From a virus: 26,346 nt of DNA. The position numbers and the translations under genes were made by a program. Below, one piece after another: positions 22,734 through 26,346 of the stretch. Below the pieces are notes generated by a model, which saw nothing but the letters and a program-made list of their open reading frames with translations, was not told the origin of the DNA and ran no database searches. The stretch covers positions 1 through 26,346 of IMG/VR virus record IMGVR_UViG_3300010430_006946, one strand, 5' to 3'. Positions within the stretch are counted from its first letter, which is position 1. The number at the start of each line of letters is the position of its first letter.

Positions 22734-22989
22734 CGCACTCGCTGCTGCATCGCTGGCTGTTGTCGGTCCGACTGGCCCCACTCTTAAGGCGGCTGAAGCG
22801 ACCACTGCTGAAGACATTCGCATTGCTCGGCAAGGCTTTGCTGGCCGGGTTTATGGAGTGGCGCACGGCGCGATGGACCAAGGCGGGCGACTACAAGTCA
22901 GCCTGCGCCGGCATGAAGATCAACGCAGTGGTTACTGGCTCTATAGCGGCTGCGAATGTGCGGCTGGCTTTCTGATGATAGTGCAGTGA
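22726..22989 (+). CDS. Hypothetical protein with hydrophobic N-terminus
   Basis: The protein has 87 residues, with a strong AGGAGGAAA ribosome-binding site (22715-22723) just before the ATG. The first residues are hydrophobic (MFNALAAASLAVVG) and might act as a signal or membrane anchor. The rest is polar with a CEC pair near the C-terminus (about 77-79). A competing open frame over the same region (22673-22975) was rejected because only this frame has the ribosome-binding site and a stop that overlaps the next GTG start (GTGA). No family recognised. Confidence 0.6.
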   Translation: MFNALAAASLAVVGPTGPTLKAAEATTAEDIRIARQGFAGRVYGVAHGAMDQGGRLQVSLRRHEDQRSGYWLYSGCECAAGFLMIVQ

Positions 22990-23363
22990 ATGCTCGCCGC
23001 TTCACCGATCCGCTTGATGTTCGCCTGCTCGACACCGAACGCGATGGCCTGGGTGAGTTCGAAACGCTCCATCCCTTTACATACGATGTTGGTTATTTCG
23101 GGTCAGGGCAGAGCGTGACAGTGCCAGCCGGATATGTGACCGATTTCGCATCGATCCCAAGATGGGCGCGCGGCCACGTGCCGATCACGGGCCGCGGCGC
23201 GAAGGCCGCGCTGCTCCATGACTGGCTGCTCGACCAGGACGATCCGCGCGCCAATGATGTGTTTGCTGAAGCGCTGACGCTGGCCGGTGTGCCCTGGCTG
23301 CGCCGGACGGCGATGGTGGCGGCCGTAAAGGTATACTGGCGGTGGAAACGCCTCTGGACTTAA
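22986..23363 (+). CDS. DUF1353 family protein
   Basis: The protein has 125 residues from GTG 22986, which overlaps the preceding stop as GTGA; the open frame extends upstream to 22956. It carries the DUF1353 core: F..Y.....V.VPAGYVTDFASIPRW (about 44-58) followed by KAALLHDWLLDQD (about 72-84) and a late Arg/Trp-rich helix. DUF1353 proteins are small phage proteins whose core contains a conserved His-Asp motif (here LLHDWL); function is not established. This is the last gene of the late block before the structured region preceding com. Confidence 0.88.
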   Translation: MNARRFTDPLDVRLLDTERDGLGEFETLHPFTYDVGYFGSGQSVTVPAGYVTDFASIPRWARGHVPITGRGAKAALLHDWLLDQDDPRANDVFAEALTLAGVPWLRRTAMVAAVKVYWRWKRLWT

Positions 23364-23384
23364 CCGCGCCCTGACGGGGGCGGC

Positions 23385-23478
23385 CGAGGCGCGGACACGC
23401 CTCGAACCGCGAGCACACACTCGCACCTTGGGCTGGCGCGCCAGCCTTTCAGCTCCCCCGGCCGACATCGGCGGGAGC
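23385..23478 (+). promoter_or_regulatory. Cluster of four hairpins in the leader of the com-methyltransferase cassette
   Basis: The 132-nt gap between DUF1353 and com holds four adjacent inverted repeats: CGAGGCG/CGCCTCG (23385-23404), GCGAG/CTCGC (23409-23424), the perfect palindrome GGCTGGCGCGCCAGCC followed by TTT (23431-23446), and GCTCCC...GCCG/CGGC...GGGAGC (23452-23478). The third could be a weak intrinsic terminator. The fourth ends 17 nt before the com ATG. Together they suggest that expression of com and the methyltransferases is controlled separately from the tail genes, by termination, antitermination or translational control. The mechanism is an inference. Confidence 0.5.
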
Positions 23479-23495
23479 GTTGATAGGTGTTAACC

Positions 23496-23654
23496 ATGAA
23501 GGAGTCGTTTAGATGCGGCGGTTGTGCCGCGCTGCTGTTTAAGGCAGAAAGGAACGCACTGGCCGGGCTGGTCGAGATCAAGTGTCGTCGATGCCGCCAG
23601 ATCAACCAATTGAGGCCTTTGAGCCCTTCTCCGAGCGCCAAGAGAGACGCCTGA
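23496..23654 (+). CDS. com: Com-like zinc-finger regulator
   Basis: The protein has 52 residues. It matches Mu Com in size and layout: M-K at the start, FRCGGCAALLFKAE (5-18) with the first Cys pair (C7, C10), then VEIKCRRCRQIN (26-37) with the second pair (C30, C33), giving one zinc finger, and a basic tail. In Mu, Com is a zinc-finger RNA-binding protein that exposes the mom start for translation. Here the gene directly downstream is a DNA methyltransferase instead of mom, so Com may control that gene. The ATG 23496 is preferred, though its ribosome-binding site is weak. Confidence 0.85.
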   Translation: MKESFRCGGCAALLFKAERNALAGLVEIKCRRCRQINQLRPLSPSPSAKRDA

Positions 23655-24628
23655 GGAGACAGTCCTTGTGGCTTTATATTCCAACGTTGATGGCGGCGAA
23701 TTGCGCGGCCTCTCACTATGCTCCGGATATGGAGGACTCGAACTCGGCATCAGTATCGCCGAGCCCGGATATCGAACTGTTTGTTTCGTCGAGCGGGAAG
23801 CCCATGCGGCGGCGGCTCTCGTGGCCCGGATGGAAGACAAAGCGCTGGAGCAAGCGCCTGTCTGGGACGATCTTAAATCCTTCGACGGCCACGCGTGGCG
23901 TGACCGCGTTCATATCCTCACTGCCGGTTATCCGTGCCAGCCATTCAGCATGGCAGGGAAGCGATGCGGGAAAAACGATCCCCGACACCTTTGGCCTGAA
24001 GTCGAGCGCATCATCGGTGAAGTGCGGCCAACTGCCGTCTTCGCAGAGAATGTCGAAGGGCACATCGATCTGGGATTTGCCGAAGTCGCAGCGAGCCTTC
24101 AGAAGCTGGGCTATTACACAAAAGCGGGACTGTTCACGGCGCGAGAAGTGGGCGCAAGCCACCGGCGTCGCCGCCTCTTCCTCCTGGCCTACGCCGACGG
24201 CGAGCGATGCGGGCTATATGCCGGATCTGATACTGGAGGGCGGTTCGATCACGATCAAGTCACCGTTCTACACGGCGGAGACGAGCTCGGGCCAGTTCTC
24301 GCTGACAAATGCAGCGCGGGCATGGTCGAGCATGTGGATGGCGATGAGGGCGCTTGGTTGGCGTCCGATCGCGAAGAGCTGGCCGAATGCGAAGCAATCT
24401 TCGCACCAGGTCCGGGTGAGCTTCAGGACTGGCACCGGCTCTTACATCGGCGGCCTGATCTCCAACCCGCGATTTTTCGAACACGTGATGGGCTGGCCGA
24501 TCGGGTGGAGCGCACCAGAGGAGCCGGTAACGGAGTATGCAGCCTGGCTGCGGCGTTCGCGTATCGAACTCTCAAGGCTGACTTCGTTGGCGATGCTGCG
24601 GGATCGGGAGTTAACCAATGACGCTTGA
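23582..24628 (+). CDS. Overlapping frame: WPTP...MGWPIGW-type phage protein (candidate overprinted gene)
   Basis: This frame, +1 relative to the C5-methyltransferase, is open for up to 348 residues across the entire methyltransferase gene. The start is uncertain: GTG 23582, ATG 23591, ATG 23690 and ATG 23804 are possible. Residues 199-210 (SSSWPTPTASDA) and 288-310 (containing SNPRFFEHVMGWPIGWS), plus SWPGWKTKRWSKRLSGT (80-96), match a family of phage proteins of unknown function encoded beside or on top of C5-methyltransferase genes. Codon use from about 24184 to 24560 looks normal for this genome in this frame (many G/C third bases), while the methyltransferase frame also keeps its motifs. 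It ends 7 nt beyond the methyltransferase stop, inside the adenine methyltransferase start. Expression is unproven. Confidence 0.55.
   Translation: MSSMPPDQPIEAFEPFSERQERRLRRQSLWLYIPTLMAANCAASHYAPDMEDSNSASVSPSPDIELFVSSSGKPMRRRLSWPGWKTKRWSKRLSGTILNPSTATRGVTAFISSLPVIRASHSAWQGSDAGKTIPDTFGLKSSASSVKCGQLPSSQRMSKGTSIWDLPKSQRAFRSWAITQKRDCSRREKWAQATGVAASSSWPTPTASDAGYMPDLILEGGSITIKSPFYTAETSSGQFSLTNAARAWSSMWMAMRALGWRPIAKSWPNAKQSSHQVRVSFRTGTGSYIGGLISNPRFFEHVMGWPIGWSAPEEPVTEYAAWLRRSRIELSRLTSLAMLRDRELTNDA
23668..24621 (+). CDS. DNA (cytosine-5) methyltransferase
   Basis: The protein has 317 residues from GTG 23668, with GAGGAG at 23653-23658. C5-methyltransferase motifs are in order: motif I GLSLCSGYGGLELG (14-27), motif IV GYPCQPFSMAG (87-97) with catalytic C90, motif VI ENVEG (127-131), motif VIII GASHRRRRLFLLAYAD (162-177) and a C-terminal motif IX/X region DGLADRVERTRGAGNGVCSLAAAFAY (274-299). 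It transfers a methyl group from SAM to cytosine C5. The target sequence cannot be read off. No restriction partner is near, so it is an orphan phage enzyme, probably for protection against host restriction. Its whole length is overlapped by a second protein-like frame. The stop is ATGA-coupled to the adenine methyltransferase. Confidence 0.92.
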   Translation: MALYSNVDGGELRGLSLCSGYGGLELGISIAEPGYRTVCFVEREAHAAAALVARMEDKALEQAPVWDDLKSFDGHAWRDRVHILTAGYPCQPFSMAGKRCGKNDPRHLWPEVERIIGEVRPTAVFAENVEGHIDLGFAEVAASLQKLGYYTKAGLFTAREVGASHRRRRLFLLAYADGERCGLYAGSDTGGRFDHDQVTVLHGGDELGPVLADKCSAGMVEHVDGDEGAWLASDREELAECEAIFAPGPGELQDWHRLLHRRPDLQPAIFRTRDGLADRVERTRGAGNGVCSLAAAFAYRTLKADFVGDAAGSGVNQ

Positions 24629-25403
24629 GCCTGTCCAGCCGGTTAGGCCGGTCGCGCCATACCTTGGCGGCAAGCGCGCGCTCGCCAAGCGTCTTGTCCC
24701 GATGATCGATGATATTCCGCACGATCTCTATGCGGAGCCATTCGTTGGCATGGGCGGCGTCTTCTTTCGCCGGACGCGGCGGCCGAGGAAGGAAGTGATC
24801 AACGATATCTCGACCGATGTCGTGAATCTCTTCCGGTTGTTGCAACGCCATTATCAGCAGCTGCTCGACGTGCTGAAGTGGCAGGTCTGCAGCCGGGCTG
24901 AGTTTGAGCGTCTGGTCTCGCTCGATCCCGACAGACTGACCGATCTGGAGCGGGCCGCCCGGTTCCTCTATCTGCAGCGCGCGGGCTTTGGTGGCATGGC
25001 CCGCAATTATGGTGTGGCCAGAACCAACCCGGCGCGCTTCGATCTGACAAAGCTGGTGCCGATGCTTGAGGATGTTCATCAGCGCCTTTGCGGCGTCGAC
25101 ATCGAGCGGCTGCCCTATGCTGAGCTGATTGGCCGCTATGACACGCCTGGCACGCTGTTCTATCTCGACCCGCCATACTTCGGTTGTGAAGATGACTATG
25201 GCCCAGGCATCTTCTCAACGGCTGATTTCGAGGTTCTGAGAGGCCTCTTAGAAGGGCTCAAGGGCCGCTTCATCCTGTCGCTGAACGACAGACCTGAAGT
25301 CCGGGAGTTGTTCGCCGGGTTCAAGATCGAGGAGGCCAAGCTCAACTATCGAGTCAGCGGAAAGGTGACACCAGCCCGCGAGGTGATTATCACAGGGCCA
25401 TGA
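24618..25403 (+). CDS. DNA adenine methyltransferase, D12 class (Dam-like)
   Basis: The protein has 261 residues, a typical D12-class N6-adenine methyltransferase length. Motif X-like PYLGGK (14-19) is followed by motif I EPFVGMGG (40-47) for SAM binding, and by motif IV DPPY (184-187) within YLDPPYFG, the catalytic motif. The helical insert between them (about 70-165) is the usual target-recognition part. The enzyme methylates adenine N6 in duplex DNA; GATC is a common target of the class but is not proven here. It is translationally coupled to the preceding C5 enzyme (ATGA) and to the following gene (ATGA), so both base modifications are produced from one mRNA. Confidence 0.92.
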   Translation: MTLEPVQPVRPVAPYLGGKRALAKRLVPMIDDIPHDLYAEPFVGMGGVFFRRTRRPRKEVINDISTDVVNLFRLLQRHYQQLLDVLKWQVCSRAEFERLVSLDPDRLTDLERAARFLYLQRAGFGGMARNYGVARTNPARFDLTKLVPMLEDVHQRLCGVDIERLPYAELIGRYDTPGTLFYLDPPYFGCEDDYGPGIFSTADFEVLRGLLEGLKGRFILSLNDRPEVRELFAGFKIEEAKLNYRVSGKVTPAREVIITGP

Positions 25404-25789
25404 GCATTTACGACCAATCAAAATGGCCGAACCCTGAAGCCAACCCTCTCGTGATCATGCTGGAACGTGGTGACCAATGGTTCAGCAACACTGAGATCAA
25501 CACCGCCCTCGATCCGGAGCGCAGGAACAAGAATCGTTCCGTCATAGCGAACTGGCCTACGCTGGCTGAACAATTGAGAGACGGGGATACGATGATCGAA
25601 GGCCGCACTTTCCGGGAACCAACGAATGACCGGCAGGGCCGGACTGGAGGCGTCTCAAGATACTTCAGCCAGCGCGCGCTGATTCTGATCATAATGCGCG
25701 CTCAGACAATCAACGCCGCAGCATGCCGAGATTGGATAGCCACTGCTATGGCAGATACCCTTTCCGCCCACGAGTTTGCTGCTCAATAA
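25400..25789 (+). CDS. Unknown right-end protein (129 residues)
   Basis: The protein has 129 residues and is coupled to the adenine methyltransferase by ATGA. It has a Trp-rich N-terminal half (KWPNPEANPLVIMLERGDQWFS) and a C-terminal stretch GGVSRYFSQRALILIIMRAQTINAAACRDWIATAMA (about 83-118). This has weak resemblance to the 'Y.s..glY.Li.rs..p.A..f..Wv' end of BRO-N/antirepressor proteins. That resemblance is only suggestive. It is slightly less GC-rich than its neighbours. As the last gene before the phage right end it could be a regulator, an anti-restriction partner or a moron. Confidence 0.6.
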   Translation: MSIYDQSKWPNPEANPLVIMLERGDQWFSNTEINTALDPERRNKNRSVIANWPTLAEQLRDGDTMIEGRTFREPTNDRQGRTGGVSRYFSQRALILIIMRAQTINAAACRDWIATAMADTLSAHEFAAQ

Positions 25790-25801
25790 GGCAGTTTTAG
25801 T

Positions 25802-25851
25802 GCTCCAGAACCTCTTGTCAGAAATGGCTAATCGCTCCAGAACCTCTTGTC
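25802..25851 (+). repeat. Two perfect 18-bp direct repeats, candidate transposase-binding sites at the right phage end
   Basis: The sequence GCTCCAGAACCTCTTGTC occurs at 25802-25819 and again at 25834-25851, 32 bp apart start to start (about three helical turns). They lie after the last phage gene and before the host DUF3297 gene. Mu-type transposases bind tandem sites of about 20 bp beside each end, and the phage DNA ends in CA. The nearest following CA is at 25858-25859; another candidate is at 25867-25868. The role is inferred because the left end is not available. Confidence 0.5.
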
Positions 25852-25868
25852 CGGCTACAGCGGTTCCA

Positions 25869-25942
25869 GCCCGACTCCCCCGCCCAACCACCCGATATCC
25901 TTCAGGTAACCTTTATCGGGTGGTTGGGCGGGGGAGACGGGC
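25869..25942. repeat. Long perfect inverted repeat (29-bp arms with one mismatch)
   Basis: The arms 25875-25897 and 25914-25936 are perfectly complementary over 23 bp around a 16-nt loop (25898-25913). After a single A/A mismatch they continue 5 bp further as GCCCG (25869-25873) and CGGGC (25938-25942). No T-run follows on either strand, so it is not a classical intrinsic terminator. It may be a host REP-like palindrome, a Rho-independent-like barrier at the 3' end of the DUF3297 gene, or part of the phage end. Confidence 0.8.
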
Positions 25943-25981
25943 CGGTGCCGAAAGCGCATCACGAACGTGATACGCGCACCG
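25943..25981. terminator. Second hairpin beside the host gene 3' end (possible terminator)
   Basis: CGGTGC (25943-25948) pairs with GCACCG (25976-25981), enclosing GCG/CGC and the perfect inner arms ATCACG/CGTGAT (25958-25971). It directly adjoins the long inverted repeat and lies 47 nt beyond the 3' end of the minus-strand DUF3297 gene. It lacks a U tract. A transcription end or mRNA-stabilising structure for DUF3297 is the simplest reading. Confidence 0.4.
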
Positions 25982-26028
25982 AATAAGGACTCAGGCCAGC
26001 GCTGTTCCAGCCGACAGGCGAAGAAAGA

Positions 26029-26346
26029 TCACGCCTTGGCGACGGGCGGGTGGTCTCCCAGATCTTCGTACCAGGCTTCGACAGGTCCGTTCAGCTTGAT
26101 TGTCAGCGGCTGCCCGTTGCGGTCCAGCGATTTTCCAGCCTGCACGCGCACCCAGCCTTCGGAAATGCAGTATTCCTCAACATTGGTGCGCACCGACCCC
26201 TTGAACCGGATGCCGACACCGCGGCCCAGCTTGTCGCCATCGAAATGCGGACTGCGCGGATTGATCGCAAGCCGGTCAGGCGGAAGATCGGCGCCCGCTG
26301 CGCCTGCCGTGTTGCCGTTTTCGGCTGGTGTGTTTTCATCGGTCAT
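26029..26346 (-). CDS. DUF3297 family protein (host gene)
   Basis: The protein has 105 residues, with its ATG exactly at the window edge (26344-26346, minus strand). An N-terminal Ala/Asn-rich tail precedes the DUF3297 core: LPPDRLAINPRSPHFDGDKLGRGVGIRFKG (about 21-50), then RTNVEEYCISEGWVRVQAGKSLDRNGQPLTIKLNG (about 53-87). This small conserved protein of unknown function is common in alphaproteobacterial and other proteobacterial chromosomes. It is opposite in direction to all phage genes and marks host DNA to the right of the prophage. Confidence 0.9.
   Translation of the reverse strand: MTDENTPAENGNTAGAAGADLPPDRLAINPRSPHFDGDKLGRGVGIRFKGSVRTNVEEYCISEGWVRVQAGKSLDRNGQPLTIKLNGPVEAWYEDLGDHPPVAKA

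Larger units (their letters stand above)
1..25859 (+). mobile_element. Late region and right end of a Mu-like transposable prophage (siphovirus-type tail)
   Basis: The gene order DUF2730, gp26-like, DUF3486, large terminase, DUF935 portal, MuF, gpG-type, gpI/Z, gpT, FluMu-N, DUF1320 is the Mu late head order. It is followed by a siphovirus tail tube, G/GT chaperones and tape measure instead of Mu sheath and baseplate genes. A Com-like gene and DNA methyltransferases lie at the right end, where Mu has com-mom. The left end and the early genes lie outside the window. The right boundary is approximate: it is placed at the CA dinucleotide (25858-25859) that follows two 18-bp direct repeats, because Mu-type ends finish in CA. 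Host sequence is certain only from the DUF3297 gene at 26029. Confidence 0.9.

Noticed and set aside
22673-22975. Alternative + strand frame of 100 codons over the small gene after the spike
   Set aside because: It lacks a ribosome-binding site and coupling; the frame from 22726 has AGGAGG and a stop overlapping the DUF1353 start.
25802-25851. CRISPR array
   Set aside because: Only two repeat copies with a 14-bp spacer, no cas genes, and a position at the prophage edge that suits transposase sites better.
25869-25942. Classical Rho-independent terminator
   Set aside because: The stem is strong but there is no T-run after it on either strand, so it is listed as an inverted repeat.

Overview
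The window is almost entirely the late half of a Mu-like (transposable) prophage, followed at its right edge by a host chromosomal gene. The high GC content, the many CGATCG-type words and the terminal minus-strand DUF3297 gene point to an alphaproteobacterium, most likely a sphingomonad (Sphingomonadales). That host assignment is an inference. All phage genes run on the + strand in one tightly packed late block, most joined by ATGA, GTGA or TGATG overlaps.

Layout. (1) 1-2451: end of an unknown gene, then the Mu gp25/gp26/gp27-type genes (DUF2730, winged-helix VpaChn25_0724-type, DUF3486 small terminase), an Ig-like protein with a C-terminal Acb2/Tad1-type hairpin domain (candidate anti-CBASS/anti-Thoeris sponge), a small membrane protein and a small unknown. 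(2) 2444-11094: head and packaging module of Mu type: large terminase, two small unknowns, DUF935 portal, three very small genes, a MuF minor head protein with a C-terminal nuclease-toxin-like domain, gpG-type morphogenesis protein, gpI protease with the scaffold nested in frame, a decoration/cement protein and the gpT major capsid protein. (3) 11220-18639: neck and tail: FluMu-N protein, DUF1320 gp36, tail terminator-like protein, Lys/Ala-rich protein, siphovirus-type tail tube, tail assembly chaperones G and GT joined by a -1 frameshift (GGGAAAC plus hairpin), and a 1437-residue tape measure. There is no tail sheath or Mu-type baseplate, so the virion should be a Mu-headed siphophage, as in Pseudomonas B3/D3112 and Rhodobacter RcapMu. 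(4) 18636-23363: tail tip and fibre genes (a protein with two CBM5/12-like modules, a collagen-motif fibre, DUF4376, a lectin-type spike), a small unknown and a DUF1353 protein. (5) 23364-25789: a right-end DNA-modification cassette: hairpin-rich leader, Com-like zinc-finger regulator, cytosine-C5 methyltransferase, D12-class adenine methyltransferase and an unknown gene. This occupies the place where Mu carries com-mom. The whole C5-methyltransferase gene is overlapped in a second frame by another protein-like frame of the WPTP...MGWPIGW type. (6) 25790-26346: two perfect 18-bp direct repeats (candidate transposase-binding sites near the right phage end), a 29-bp-arm hairpin, a second hairpin and the host DUF3297 gene.

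How it works together. Small and large terminase package replicated DNA through the DUF935 portal into a gpT capsid matured by gpI on the Z scaffold. G/GT and the tape measure set the length of a flexible tail. The fibres bind the host surface. Com and the two methyltransferases probably modify phage DNA against restriction. The Acb2/Tad1-like protein may blunt cyclic-nucleotide defences, and the MuF toxin domain may act after delivery or in competition. The early region (repressor, transposase A/B) and the lysis genes are not in the window. I saw no tRNA, rRNA or CRISPR array.
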